Source of the DNA: Spirochaetales bacterium
Lineage (GTDB): Bacteria > Spirochaetota > Spirochaetia > SZUA-6 > RPPD01
NCBI GenBank assembly: GCA_016934415.1
Contig: JAFGSW010000041.1
Span: 1 to 42,033 of the forward strand
Direction: 5' to 3'
Length of the DNA stretch: 42,033 nt
Part shown: positions 6,432 through 15,105 of the stretch, piece after piece
Position numbering within the stretch: position 1 is the stretch's first letter
Layout: every line of letters starts with the position of its first letter
Position numbers and translations under genes: made by a program
The notes under the pieces: model-generated
The model's database searches: none
What the model was told of the DNA's origin: nothing
What the model saw: only the letters and a program-made list of their open reading frames with translations

Positions 6432-8534
6432 TCACGCAAGTTCCCGCTTAAAGTTAAAAAGCGACGAAGGCAGGAGCCGCCTCTTCTCGCGGAAGGCGGC
6501 CAGGACTTCGCGCAGGAAACGCTCGCTCGGGGGGATGAAGCAGAGGTCGAGGATGAAATGGCGGACACCCAGGGCTTCGAGCTTGTCCCGCTTCTGGAAC
6601 AGGCAGACGGGCTCTTTGGCCAGCAGGAACGAGCAGCCCGCGCGGCGCGCGGCCGTAAACTCATTGCCGTTCCTGTCACGGAGAACGGTGCCGTCCCCGA
6701 TCCCCGGATCAACGCGCGAAATGAAGAGTGGAACGAAGCCGTAGGCGACGATGGCGGCCGGGACGCGCCGCGAGTTCCTGATGTTGAGGAAATCGTCCTC
6801 GAGAGGGTAGCAGACGATGTCCGCCCCGATCTCGCGCAGGAGGGCGCGCGCCTGGGCATTGAGAGCGTTAACGGAAGGCGCGGCGATGAACCGCGCGCCC
6901 GCTCCGTCCGCCCCGTTGGCTTCGTCGGATCCGCCGGCTCCGCTTGAAATCGCAAAGGCGCCGAGATTTTCCGCCCAGAACGAGTGAACGCCCGCCGCCT
7001 TCAGGCCGCGGGCCAGGCGGCGGTACGCGTCGAGCCGTGTCTCCGGAATGAAGAGCGGAAATCCCGCCGTGACGTTCTTCCGCAACCCGGCGGACAGCCC
7101 GGGAATTTTTTGAATCAACCGTCGGCCCGCATCAATATCCACCGAGACGATGAGGCGCGCCGCGTCGCGCGCGACGACCGCGATCGGATCGATCCAATCC
7201 AGTGAATCGATTTTCAGCGAGTACGAGACCGGGCCCGGCTTCCCCGGTGCCCCGGGAAGAAGACCGTCAATCAGCCTCCGGGCCTTTTCCAGTGAAAGCG
7301 TCTTCCAGTGCTTGTCCTGTGCCTCGGCTCCGCTCGGCAACCGCGGCGGGGATTGCGGAACGCCCGCGGGCGCTCTCCTTTTTTCCACAAGGTAGATCCG
7401 ATCGCCGGGCGCCGACGCCACCGGGTGGTGGAAGATAAGCTCGATATTGCCGCCTTCTTCCCGGACCGCGGCCAGCCTGTGGCGTTTGCCCTCGAAGCCG
7501 GATGCCGGCTGGATGCGGATTGCGTCCCCCGCCTCGATCGCGACCGGCGTGCGGACTGTGAGGCTGTTTTCCCCGGTCCGAATCGCCTCGCCCAGGGGGA
7601 CGCCGACCGCGCCGGTTCCCGATTCGTTCCCAAGAATCGCCTCGTCGCTCGTCCGTTCGCCGAGACCGTAGAAGTACGAGGTCTTTTTCCGGGCGAAGTC
7701 GGCGACCAGCTCCGCCGTGAGTCCGGCGGCGCCCTGCGAGGCGTCGATGGCGCGGCGGAAGGCGGACACGACGGCGCGCACGTACGAAACGCCCTTGAGG
7801 CGCCCCTCGATCTTGAGGGCGTCGACGCCCAATGCGGCGAAGTCGGGCACGAATTCAAGGAGGGACAGATCGCGAAGGGAAAAAAAGGACGTTTCGGCGC
7901 CGGTCGCCGCGAAGGCGCGACGGCAAACCTGGGTGCACAGCCCGCGGTTGCCGCTTCGGCCGCCGATGAAGCTCGAGGCGAGACAGAACCCGGACAGCGA
8001 CCAGCAGAGCGCGCCGTGAACGAAGACCTCGAGCTCGAGCGCCGTCCGCTTTCGCACGAGCGCGAGCTCCCCGCGGGTCAGTTCCCGCGCCAGGATGACG
8101 CGCGAGCAGCCGAGCCGTTCGGCCGCGGCCGCGCCGGCGCTCGAGTGGACGCCCGCCTGCGTGCTCAAGTGCAGGCGGATACCGGGAAACCGGGCGCGGG
8201 CGACGGCGGCGAGCCCGAGATCGGCGATGATGACCGCGTCCGCCCCAAGCCCGGCGAGGGCGGGGAGGAGGGAGACCGCCTCGTGTAACTCGGTCTGTTT
8301 GAGGAGGGTGTTGAGCGCGACGTAGACTTTCTTCCCCCGCTCGTGGGCGAAGGGGATGAGGCGGGCGAGCTCCGCGATCGTGAAATTTTCCGATTTGAGT
8401 CTGGCGTTGAATTTTTTCAGCCCGAGATAGACGGCGTCGGCGCCCGCGTCCAGGGCCGCGAAAAACGTTTCCCGCCGGCCCGCCGGCGCGTTGAGCTCGG
8501 GTATTCTTGATAGTGGTTCGGCTACGCCTTTCAC
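6432..8534 (-). CDS. peptidase U32 family protein
   Basis: About 700 residues. The N-terminal half is the U32 barrel: ELNAPAGRRETFFAALDAGADAVYLG near the start, ALNTLLKQTELHEA, ADLGLAAVARARFPGIRLHLSTQ, then the hallmark cysteine block HGALCWSLSGFCLASSFIGG followed by RSGNRGLCTQVCRR, and DALKIEGRLKG. The cysteines probably bind an iron-sulfur cluster, as in the tRNA/rRNA hydroxylation branch (TrhP/RlhA). The second half has a beta insertion and a second barrel-like part, so the protein is of the long type (about 700 aa). The start is uncertain: the frame runs to a TTG at 8603, a GTG at 8534 lies closer to the conserved region, and neither has a clear ribosome binding site. Alone on its strand, opposite the ABC ATPase gene. 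RNA modification is more likely than true proteolysis. Confidence 0.88.
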   Translation of the reverse strand: MKGVAEPLSRIPELNAPAGRRETFFAALDAGADAVYLGLKKFNARLKSENFTIAELARLIPFAHERGKKVYVALNTLLKQTELHEAVSLLPALAGLGADAVIIADLGLAAVARARFPGIRLHLSTQAGVHSSAGAAAAERLGCSRVILARELTRGELALVRKRTALELEVFVHGALCWSLSGFCLASSFIGGRSGNRGLCTQVCRRAFAATGAETSFFSLRDLSLLEFVPDFAALGVDALKIEGRLKGVSYVRAVVSAFRRAIDASQGAAGLTAELVADFARKKTSYFYGLGERTSDEAILGNESGTGAVGVPLGEAIRTGENSLTVRTPVAIEAGDAIRIQPASGFEGKRHRLAAVREEGGNIELIFHHPVASAPGDRIYLVEKRRAPAGVPQSPPRLPSGAEAQDKHWKTLSLEKARRLIDGLLPGAPGKPGPVSYSLKIDSLDWIDPIAVVARDAARLIVSVDIDAGRRLIQKIPGLSAGLRKNVTAGFPLFIPETRLDAYRRLARGLKAAGVHSFWAENLGAFAISSGAGGSDEANGADGAGARFIAAPSVNALNAQARALLREIGADIVCYPLEDDFLNIRNSRRVPAAIVAYGFVPLFISRVDPGIGDGTVLRDRNGNEFTAARRAGCSFLLAKEPVCLFQKRDKLEALGVRHFILDLCFIPPSERFLREVLAAFREKRRLLPSSLFNFKRELA

Positions 8535-8611
8535 GGAATTCAAGGTACGGTGCGTGGGGACGGTTGTCAATGTGGGCTCCACGTTCGGTCCAACGACGGA
8601 CAAGGAAGAGA

Positions 8612-8688
8612 AACCGCGGATCAGCCGATGAATACTCCGGCTCTGTTTCTTGTGTTATTATTTCGCACCCATCCGCGTGCATCCGCGA
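8612..8688. repeat. degenerate copy of the CGCGGATGAA-type inverted repeat
   Basis: AACCGCGGATCAGCCGATGA (from 8612) faces CACCCATCCGCGTGCATCCG (from 8666), two inverted runs of the GCGGAT motif found again at 27868-28023. The rest of the 8535-8764 gap between the divergent U32 and ABC genes shows no gene and no strong promoter. Confidence 0.45.
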
Positions 8689-8764
8689 TATCAGTAGTTA
8701 TCATCTTTTTTAGCGACCAAAATCCCGCTTGATCCCCGTCCCGTATTCGTCCTACCATTCACCC

Positions 8765-9559
8765 ATGACCAAGCCCGCTTCTCCTGAGATGATTCTCTCG
8801 CTTTCCCATGTCACCCTCGTCCGCGACGGCAAGCGAATTCTCTCGGACGTTTCCTTCACCGTGCGCCGCGGCGAGCACTGGGCCGTCATCGGCAAAAACG
8901 GCGCGGGCAAGAGCTTCCTTTTACGCATGATCGGCGCCCAGCAGTTCCCGACCTCGGGCGCCATCGAGGTGCTCGGCAAGCGCTTCGGCGAATATGATCT
9001 CTGGAAACTGAAACCGCACATCGGGTTCTTGAGCGACCTGCTCCAGGCCGGTTACCGTCCGGGCGAGCGCGGCGAGGACATCGTGCTGTCGGGTTTTTTT
9101 TCGAGCATCGGCCTGTACGACCGCGTCAACCGGTCCATGCGCCGGGCGGCCCGCGTCCTGCTGGAACGCATTGGAATCCGTCACCTCGCGGACCGGCGAT
9201 TCGACGAAATGTCCCACGGCGAGCAGCGCACGCTCCTCATCACCCGGGCGCTCGTGTTTGAACCGGCCCTGCTCGTCCTCGACGAGCCGTGCACGGGACT
9301 CGACCTCGCGACCCGCGAGGATTTTCTTTCGACGCTCTCCAGGGTCGCCGTCCGCGGCGGCGCCTCGATCGTGTTCGTCACCCATCACCTGGAGGAGATT
9401 ATCCCGGAATGCACCCACGTCCTTCTCCTCAAGGGCGGCCGCGTCGCGGCGGCCGGCGACAAGGCGCGGCTCATGACCGTGAAAAATCTGTCGTCGCTCT
9501 TCGATTGTCCCGTCAGCGTCGCGAAGCGCGGCAGCCGGTACTGGGTGAGAGTCGACTGA
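8765..9559 (+). CDS. ABC transporter-type ATP-binding protein (YlmA/ModF-like)
   Basis: A 264-residue ATPase with all nucleotide-binding motifs: Walker A GKNGAGKS (43-50), signature MSHGEQR (149-155, a variant of LSGGQ), Walker B LLVLDEP (169-175) and the switch histidine in FVTHHLEEI. The variant signature, the G-L-D/H-H-L-E-E-I ending and the spacing resemble stand-alone ATPases such as B. subtilis YlmA and the halves of ModF. No permease or binding-protein gene is next to it, so the partner is unknown; a role outside transport is possible. An upstream TTG in frame at 8729 is ignored. No clear ribosome binding site precedes the ATG at 8765; an alternative ATG lies at 8789. Confidence 0.85.
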   Translation: MTKPASPEMILSLSHVTLVRDGKRILSDVSFTVRRGEHWAVIGKNGAGKSFLLRMIGAQQFPTSGAIEVLGKRFGEYDLWKLKPHIGFLSDLLQAGYRPGERGEDIVLSGFFSSIGLYDRVNRSMRRAARVLLERIGIRHLADRRFDEMSHGEQRTLLITRALVFEPALLVLDEPCTGLDLATREDFLSTLSRVAVRGGASIVFVTHHLEEIIPECTHVLLLKGGRVAAAGDKARLMTVKNLSSLFDCPVSVAKRGSRYWVRVD

Positions 9560-9613
9560 ACCCGAAGCCCTCCCACCTCTCCGCCCGGCGCGTATCCGCG
9601 TGCTATAAAAAAT

Positions 9614-9641
9614 TTGCAAATTCCGCTCCCACCGATAGACT
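9614..9641 (+). promoter_or_regulatory. possible promoter for the kinase/regulator operon
   Basis: TTGCAA (9614-9619), a 16-base spacer and TAGACT (9636-9641): moderate matches, about 160 bases before the kinase ATG. No other candidate was seen in the 250-bp gap behind the ABC gene. Confidence 0.35.
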
Positions 9642-9808
9642 TAAAAGTGAACGATCCGAACGGGGACTACGACGGGAAGCAACTCGGGCACGCCTGCGTT
9701 TCATCAAGCAGCTGGGACTATACGGAAGGGAAAATGTGTGCCGATCGAAATTTCGAGTCGAATCGGCGAGGCGGAGAGGAGCGGGTCGCCGAGCGCCGTG
9801 AGAATGAC

Positions 9809-12037
9809 ATGAAGGGACGTATTGCCGTATTGGAGATCGAATCGTCATCCCTGGCCGCCGCGGGAATAGAGCGCGCGCTCAAGGAGGCGGGCTTCGCGGC
9901 CGAGTGCCGGCGCGTTGCGACCGGCAAGGCGCTGGCGGCTTCGCTCGCGGAGCGGGCTTTCGATATCGTTCTCGCCGCGGACACCGTGCCCCGTCTGCTC
10001 CTCCCGCAGGCTCTGAAAACCGTCAAGGCGGCCGGCTTCGGCGCGCCGGTGATCGCCGTCCTGTCCTCGGCGTCCCCGCGGGCGTCCGTCGCCGCGCTCA
10101 AGGCGGGCGCGGACGACGTCGTCCTCAGGGACGAGCTCGACCTCCTCGGACCCGCAATCAAGCGGGAGCTCATGAAGGCCCGCCGCCGCCGCGACCGGCG
10201 GCCGAAGCCGGATTCCCTCAATCGTGTCGATGAGCCGTTCCGGGCGCTTTTCGACTACGCGGGCGACGCCGCCGTCATCACCGGTTTGAGCGGGAGCATT
10301 CTGGCGGCCAACGATCTCGCCTGCTCAAGACTCGGCTACCAATGCCGCGAGCTCATCGGGAAATCGATCCTCGACATCGACCGCGAAGAGTCGCCCTCGG
10401 GCCTCGAACGGAAATTAAAAATCATCCGGAACGCGCGGAAGCCGGGGCACCCCGTATCCGAACGGGTGCACACCGGAAAAAACGGCGTCCGCCTCCCCGT
10501 GGCGGTGAGCCTGCACGCCGTTGAGTACGGCGGACAGGCGGCCGTCCTGCACCTGGCGAGGGACTTAAGCCAGCGCCGGTGGGCGGAGGATGTCTTCAGG
10601 GAAAGCGAGGAGCGGTTCCGCCGTCTGTTCCAGTACGTCGGGGCGGGCATGGTCCTCGTCGCGACCGATTTCAGATTCCTGAAGGCGAACGATATGTTCT
10701 GCCGCATGCTCGGCTACGAGGAAGAAGATCTCGTGCGGCACACGTTTCAGGAAGTCACTCATCCCGACGACCAATCCGTCGGCGCGGAACTCTCCCGGCA
10801 GATGCTGGAGGGAGAACGCGAGGCTTTCCAGATCGAGAAACGGTATCTCCGTCGCGACGGAAGCGTGGTCTGGGGCCTGGTGAGCTCGACCCTTCTCCGG
10901 GACGCCCACGGCTCCCCCTTGTATTTCCTCACCCTCATTCAGGACATCACCGAGCGGAAGCAGGCCGAGGAGGCGCTGCGCGTGAGCGAGGAACGGTACC
11001 GCTTCACCATGGAGGCGATCAGCGTCGGATTGTGGGACTGGGACGTGGAGAGCGGCCGCGTCTACTACAGCCCGTCGTTTCTCGCCATTCTCGGGGAGCG
11101 CGAGCTTCCCCCCGCTTTCTCGGCCTGGGATTCGCGGATCCACCCCGACGACCGGGAAGCGTTCCGCCATACTCTCCGCGATCACCTCGAAGGATTGACG
11201 GACGACTGGGCCTGCGATCACCGCTTACGCGCACAGGAAGGGGAGTGGCTGTGGGTGGTCGGCCGGGGGAGGGTGGTGTCCCGCGACAGCGACGGACGAT
11301 CGCGGCGAATGGTCGGAACGCTCGTGGACATTTCCGTCCGCAAGCTGGCCGAACAGCGATTGATCGAGCGCGAGAGCGATCTGCGCAAGCTGTCGGCCCG
11401 GCTCATCAAGGTGCGCGAGGAAGAGCGGAACCGGATCGCGCGGAACATCCACGACGACCTGGGACACGCCGTGATGAACATTAAAATGAACCTTTTTCTG
11501 GCGGACATGATGCTCACCGGCGGCAAGGAAAGCGTCCGGGCGTTCCTCCACGAGATGAAGGACCAGGTCGATTCGCTTCTCGAGATGATGCAGTACATCT
11601 CCATGGAAATAAGGCCCGCCGTGCTTTACGACCTCGGCCTGGCGGAGGCCCTGCGCTTCTACGTCAAGCGGTTTTCGGAGCAGACAAAAATCCCCTGCCG
11701 GGTGCGGTCGCTCCCGGACATCCCGAACCTTCCGGACGAGACCGCCATCACCATCTACCGGATCGTGCAGGAGGTCTTCGTCAACATGTTCCGCCACTCG
11801 GGCTGCACCGAGATCGCGCTCGATCTCCGACTCTCGAACGGCCGGGCGGTTCTCAGCGTGGCGGACAACGGCAAGGGGATCACGCGCGAGGAGATCGGGA
11901 GCATCGATTCGATCGGGATCATGGGCATGAGGGAACGCGCGCTGTCCCTGGGCGGAGAGCTCGCGATCGAAGGCGTGCCGGGCGGGGGAACCACCGTGAC
12001 CCTCGCCTTCCCCTTGCCAAGCGGGGAGGACTCATGA
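9809..12037 (+). CDS. sensor histidine kinase: receiver-like domain, three PAS, HisKA_3, HATPase
   Basis: A 742-residue cytoplasmic kinase without obvious membrane segments. Residues 1-120 have a receiver fold (IAVLEIESSS, FDIVLAADTVP, VIAVLSSASP, AALKAGADDVV), but the strand-3 phosphoacceptor position appears to be Ala, so it is probably a sensing pseudo-receiver. Three PAS domains follow (about 140-260, 265-390 with TLIQDITERKQAEE, and 395-515). The HisKA_3 box RNIHDDLGH places the phosphorylated His near 548. The ATPase part has the N box (VQEVFVNMFRHSG), DNGKGI (near 686) and GIMGMRERA, as in NarX/DesK-type kinases. The ATG at 9809 has only a weak ribosome site; the frame is open upstream without domain content. 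The last four bases overlap the regulator start, so the two are translationally coupled partners. Confidence 0.92.
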   Translation: MKGRIAVLEIESSSLAAAGIERALKEAGFAAECRRVATGKALAASLAERAFDIVLAADTVPRLLLPQALKTVKAAGFGAPVIAVLSSASPRASVAALKAGADDVVLRDELDLLGPAIKRELMKARRRRDRRPKPDSLNRVDEPFRALFDYAGDAAVITGLSGSILAANDLACSRLGYQCRELIGKSILDIDREESPSGLERKLKIIRNARKPGHPVSERVHTGKNGVRLPVAVSLHAVEYGGQAAVLHLARDLSQRRWAEDVFRESEERFRRLFQYVGAGMVLVATDFRFLKANDMFCRMLGYEEEDLVRHTFQEVTHPDDQSVGAELSRQMLEGEREAFQIEKRYLRRDGSVVWGLVSSTLLRDAHGSPLYFLTLIQDITERKQAEEALRVSEERYRFTMEAISVGLWDWDVESGRVYYSPSFLAILGERELPPAFSAWDSRIHPDDREAFRHTLRDHLEGLTDDWACDHRLRAQEGEWLWVVGRGRVVSRDSDGRSRRMVGTLVDISVRKLAEQRLIERESDLRKLSARLIKVREEERNRIARNIHDDLGHAVMNIKMNLFLADMMLTGGKESVRAFLHEMKDQVDSLLEMMQYISMEIRPAVLYDLGLAEALRFYVKRFSEQTKIPCRVRSLPDIPNLPDETAITIYRIVQEVFVNMFRHSGCTEIALDLRLSNGRAVLSVADNGKGITREEIGSIDSIGIMGMRERALSLGGELAIEGVPGGGTTVTLAFPLPSGEDS

Positions 12038-12666
12038 TTCACATCGTCATCGCCGACGACCATCCGCTCTTCAGGAAGGGCGTACAGAAAATTCTCGATA
12101 CGACCCATGAATTGAGAATCACGGGCGAAGCGGGTGACGGCTGCGAGCTCATGCAGACCCTTTCGCGCCTGAAAAACATCGATCTTCTCCTCCTCGACAT
12201 TTCCATGCCGGGCGCGAGCGGGATCGAGCTCATCGAGCAAGTGCACGCCGTGCGGCCGAGGTTGCCGGTGCTGGTGGTGAGCATGCACGAGGAGGAGCAG
12301 TACGCCCTGCGCGCCCTGAAGTCGGGCTGCCGCGGTTACGTGGTGAAATCGGGTTCGCCCGAGGAGCTCATCGGCGCGATCCGGACGGTGCTCAGGGGAG
12401 ATCGGTACATCTCGGCGCGCATCGCCCAGAACCTGGCGGAATACCTGGCGCGCGACGCGAAGAAGGAGCCGCATGAGAATTTGAGCAACCGCGAATACGA
12501 CATATTATGCAGGATCGCGCGGGGCGAGACCGTGGGCGGCATCGCCTCCGCCCTCAACGTGAGCGTCAAGACCGTGAGCACCTACAAGGCCCGCATTTGT
12601 CAAAAACTCCATTGTAAAACGAACGTGGAACTCGCCCGCTACGCGATTGATAAAAAGCTAATCTAG
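12034..12666 (+). CDS. NarL/FixJ family response regulator
   Basis: A 210-residue two-domain regulator. The receiver has the acidic pair ADD (residues 7-9), the phosphoacceptor Asp55 in LLLLDISMPG, a conserved Ser in VVVSMHEEEQ and Lys in RGYVVKSGS. The LuxR-type helix-turn-helix (about 140-205) starts LSNREYDILCRIARGETVGGIA and has the recognition helix SVKTVSTYKARI. Its ATG overlaps the kinase stop (ATGA), and HisKA_3 kinases typically work with regulators of this class, so pairing is nearly certain. Targets are unknown; the che-like genes downstream are separated by 500 bp and a hairpin. Confidence 0.95.
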   Translation: MIHIVIADDHPLFRKGVQKILDTTHELRITGEAGDGCELMQTLSRLKNIDLLLLDISMPGASGIELIEQVHAVRPRLPVLVVSMHEEEQYALRALKSGCRGYVVKSGSPEELIGAIRTVLRGDRYISARIAQNLAEYLARDAKKEPHENLSNREYDILCRIARGETVGGIASALNVSVKTVSTYKARICQKLHCKTNVELARYAIDKKLI

Positions 12667-12667
12667 G

Positions 12668-12692
12668 TGCTTTTCGATTGCATCGAAAAGCA
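12668..12692. terminator. perfect hairpin behind the response regulator gene
   Basis: Arms TGCTTTTCGAT and ATCGAAAAGCA enclose the loop TGC, two bases beyond the stop codon. The following AATAGTTGTCATT is only weakly U-rich, so the call as terminator rests on position and stem. Confidence 0.55.
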
Positions 12693-13166
12693 ATAGTTGT
12701 CATTAAATCTATTGTGTCAACTCATAAATCGCTCTGTCGCATTTTTTTTTTGAGTGCCCCCAGGATCGTCATTATCCACTACTTCCAACCTCGGAAGATG
12801 CACACAAGATTGCGACTAAAAAACAGTCCGAATGCAACTTCGTAACGCTCTATGCAAAATGGATTGGCTCGACAGCCACCTTCGACGATATGCCGCAACA
12901 ATCTTTGGGGCACCCTTTTATATTTTTTTCCATGAAAAATTGTCAGCAAATTCCTACAAAATAAATGCCGCCTCGCCTACAAGAAAATCAGACGATACGA
13001 ATTGTATTCGAATCGTCGACGCCTAAGCTTTTAGACATAATAAAGGTTTTAGGAATGTGATCCGTGTCCGAATTAAATCAAGAACCAAGACGGATTACAT
13101 GGGGGCCGAATGCAGACACCGAGGGCTGCGGTCTACAACAAAAAACTCTGAATAAAGGTGCGCGCC
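12693..13166. other. AT-rich intergenic stretch without a supported gene
   Basis: About 470 bp of lower G+C content with a T10 run near 12743-12754. One open frame (12832-13026) lacks a ribosome binding site and looks random. A possible -10 box (CATAAT near 13037) lies before cheD but without a good -35. The change in base composition suggests an old insertion or decayed gene; nothing recognisable remains. Confidence 0.5.
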
Positions 13167-13727
13167 ATGACGACCAAACCGGAACGTTATCTGAACGACA
13201 AGCTCCTCATCGCCCGCGGCGGCGATTACCCCGAGTACTACCTGAAACCCGGCTACCTGTACGTGACCCAGGTCCCCACCTGCGTCGTCACCGTGCTCGG
13301 CTCGTGCGTGTCAGTCTGCCTGACCGACGTCCGCAACCGGTACGGCGGCATCAACCACTACCAGCTCCCGGAGCCGTTTCCCCTGGAGCCGGAGAGCACC
13401 AAATTCGGCTCGACGAGCATTCGGAAGCTCATCGAATCGTTTTTGGAATTCGGCTCGAATCGCGAGGACCTGCGGGCCCGCGTCCTCGGCGGAGCCGCCA
13501 TGAGCGGCAACCACCAGTCGCGGCAGGTGGCCGATCTCAACATTGAAATCGCGAATCGCCTGCTCGCCGAGAACAACATCTCCATCTACGCGCGGGACAC
13601 GGGCGGCACCATGGGCCGCAAGATCTGGTTCTACACCGACACGGGCGAACTGACGCTTTCTTTGCTCATGAGCGAACGGGACCTGGACCGCGAATACTTC
13701 AAGGAAGACCTCGCCTTGCAGTTATGA
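13167..13727 (+). CDS. cheD: chemoreceptor glutamine deamidase CheD
   Basis: A 186-residue CheD. The catalytic core is visible: TVLGSCVSVCLTD with the nucleophilic Cys near 47, GGINHYQLP with the catalytic His near 64, then RARVLGGAAMSG and the C-terminal ENNISIYARDTGGTMGRKIWFYTDTGEL, all typical. The enzyme deamidates glutamines in methyl-accepting proteins and, in species with CheC, couples to it; no cheC is seen here. The ATG at 13167 follows AAAGGTG by eight bases; a GTG three codons earlier is less likely. Its stop overlaps the cheB start by four bases, so the two form an operon for receptor adaptation. The receptor encoded at 39637 is a possible substrate. Confidence 0.95.
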   Translation: MTTKPERYLNDKLLIARGGDYPEYYLKPGYLYVTQVPTCVVTVLGSCVSVCLTDVRNRYGGINHYQLPEPFPLEPESTKFGSTSIRKLIESFLEFGSNREDLRARVLGGAAMSGNHQSRQVADLNIEIANRLLAENNISIYARDTGGTMGRKIWFYTDTGELTLSLLMSERDLDREYFKEDLALQL

Positions 13728-14562
13728 AGAAGGTCAACGTCATCGTCATCGACGATTCCGCCGTCGTGCGGGAGATCCTCACCTCAAAGCTCGGGCAAAG
13801 GCCCGACATCAATGTCGTGGGCGCGGCCATCGACCTCCTGTCGGAGAAGATCGTCGCCGCCTCCTACGCCGATTTCGAGAAGATCAAATCCGTCGCCAAG
13901 AAAAACCAGGAATACGCGGTGAAAAAACACGTCAAATACCTCACCCGCATCGAAACGACGGGGAAGCTCATCGCAGTCGGCGCCTCCACCGGGGGCACGA
14001 CGGCGCTCGAAGCGCTCTTCAAGTCGTTCGACAAGGGCTTTCCACCGACCGCGGGGCCGTCATCCACATGCCGGAACGCTTTACGCGTTCGTTCGCGGAG
14101 CGGCTGAGCGAGATCACGCCCGTTGACTGCAAGGAGGCCGAGCACAACGAGCGCATGCTGCCGGGAACGGTGTACATCGCCCCCGGCAACTACCACCTGA
14201 TGATCAAGGCCGTGGGCACCGAAAGGATTCTCAAGGTGGTGAAGGGGCCGAAGCTCCACAACCAGCGGCCGGCCGTGGACGTGCTCTTTCAGTCCGTGGC
14301 CGAGAACATCGGGGCCAACGCCGTCGGGGTGCTCCTCTCCGGCATGGGCAAGGACGGCGCCGAGGGACTCGAGGCTATCAGGGAGGGAGGCGGCTACACA
14401 ATCGCCCAGGACGAGCGGACTTCAATCGTCTTCGGCATGCCCAAGGCGGCCATCGATAGGGGCGCGGCGTCCAGGGTACTGCCTTTGGATAAAATCGCCG
14501 ATGATATACGTATACAACTCAGGCACGCGTCCGTACGTGCCGCCGAAAGGAGTGAAGCATGA
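13724..14562 (+). pseudogene. cheB: cheB, protein-glutamate methylesterase, broken by internal deletion and frameshift
   Basis: The first frame (13724-14107) starts like CheB, MKKVNVIVIDDSAVVREIL, but after about 37 residues jumps directly to the end of the receiver and linker, so the centre of the receiver with the phosphoacceptor Asp is absent. It continues with the methylesterase start IAVGASTGG (catalytic Ser near 88) and breaks around 14041-14067. The rest, from HMPERFTRSFAERL (catalytic His) to GVLLSGMGKDGAEGL (catalytic Asp) and the end, is in the -1 frame (14068-14562). Two codons usual before HMP (V-Q) also seem missing. About 280 codons remain, against 340-380 normally. All three catalytic residues survive but in different frames. 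Sequencing error could explain the frameshift but hardly the clean receiver deletion. Confidence 0.85.
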
Positions 14563-14777
14563 CGACCGGAATCGCGATTTTGACGGTAAGCTTGGGGCTT
14601 ACCGCACTCTATGCCCTGGCTGTTATCGCGTTCAGGAACTTTAAAAGAATGAATGCCTCTGCGTTTCGCGCCCTGGCCGGCCATCCCCGCCACGGACACC
14701 ATCGTCTGACGGTTCGGCGGCGTTCATTCAATCAACAAGGCTTTCCGTTCGTGTATTACCGACGTTCGGGAAGGTGA
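14559..14777 (+). CDS. small membrane protein, unknown
   Basis: A 72-residue protein. The ATG overlaps the cheB stop (ATGA) and has AAAGGAG at ideal spacing, so translation is likely. An N-terminal membrane helix (IAILTVSLGLTALYALAVIAF) is followed by a basic tail rich in Arg and His (FRNFKRMN, GHPRHGHHRLTVRRRS). No family is recognised. The end looks irregular, so it may be the start of a longer gene that was truncated. Position in the cheD-cheB operon suggests a link to adaptation, without proof. Confidence 0.5.
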   Translation: MTTGIAILTVSLGLTALYALAVIAFRNFKRMNASAFRALAGHPRHGHHRLTVRRRSFNQQGFPFVYYRRSGR

Positions 14778-14813
14778 ACGGCGAACAGGGGATATGAAAG
14801 CCCGATTCGTGCC

Positions 14814-14845
14814 TACGCGCCTGTGTGCGGAAGAGCGGGCGCGTA
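14814..14845. terminator. possible terminator hairpin behind the che operon
   Basis: TACGCGCC (14814-14821) pairs with GGCGCGTA (14838-14845) over a 16-base loop. The following CTTCATTT is weakly U-rich. Low support. Confidence 0.3.
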
Positions 14846-14869
14846 CTTCATTTAAAATCTAAAAAAGAT

Positions 14870-14898
14870 TTGAAATTGATATAGCCCTCCGCTACTAT
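14870..14898 (+). promoter_or_regulatory. sigma-70-like promoter for the second sensor kinase
   Basis: TTGAAA (14870-14875), exactly 17 bases, TACTAT (14893-14898), in an AT-rich patch. Transcription would begin near 14905 and leave a leader of about 200 bases. Confidence 0.55.
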
Positions 14899-14904
14899 TT
14901 TAAT

Positions 14905-15105
14905 GAGACAGAATCGACTTTAACGGCCCCGTCGCGGGACGGCTTCCGAAGGGAGCCTTTAGCCGCGGCCGGAACGCGTAAGCGATCAGGGTTTCACCCG
15001 GCTGGCGGTCATGAAGAGCGTTGGTTCCGATAGTCTTTCCCCTTACTCCACGCCACGCCGACGGCGGGAGACCACCGCCTCCCGGGGTCGCCGACGGGGG
15101 AGGGA
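14905..15105 (+). promoter_or_regulatory. GC-rich, hairpin-rich 5' leader of the second sensor kinase gene
   Basis: The leader contains several possible stems: GGCTTCC/GGGAGCC around 14940-14956 with loop GAA, GGGT-TTC-ACCC near 14989-14999, and GGCGG/CCGCC plus GGGAG/CTCCC near 15062-15086. The last lies about 20 bases before the GGGAGGGA ribosome binding region and could affect it. It does not match any riboswitch consensus known to me, including GEMM. Unproven as a regulatory RNA. Confidence 0.25.

Noticed and set aside
12832..13026. 64-codon frame in the gap before cheD
   Set aside because: No ribosome binding site, irregular composition and no similarity to anything recognised.
13724..14562. 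Programmed frameshift in cheB
   Set aside because: No slippery heptamer or downstream structure is evident at 14040-14067, and the receiver deletion shows genuine damage.
14905..15105. c-di-GMP (GEMM) riboswitch
   Set aside because: The conserved GEMM core and tetraloop receptor sequences are not found.
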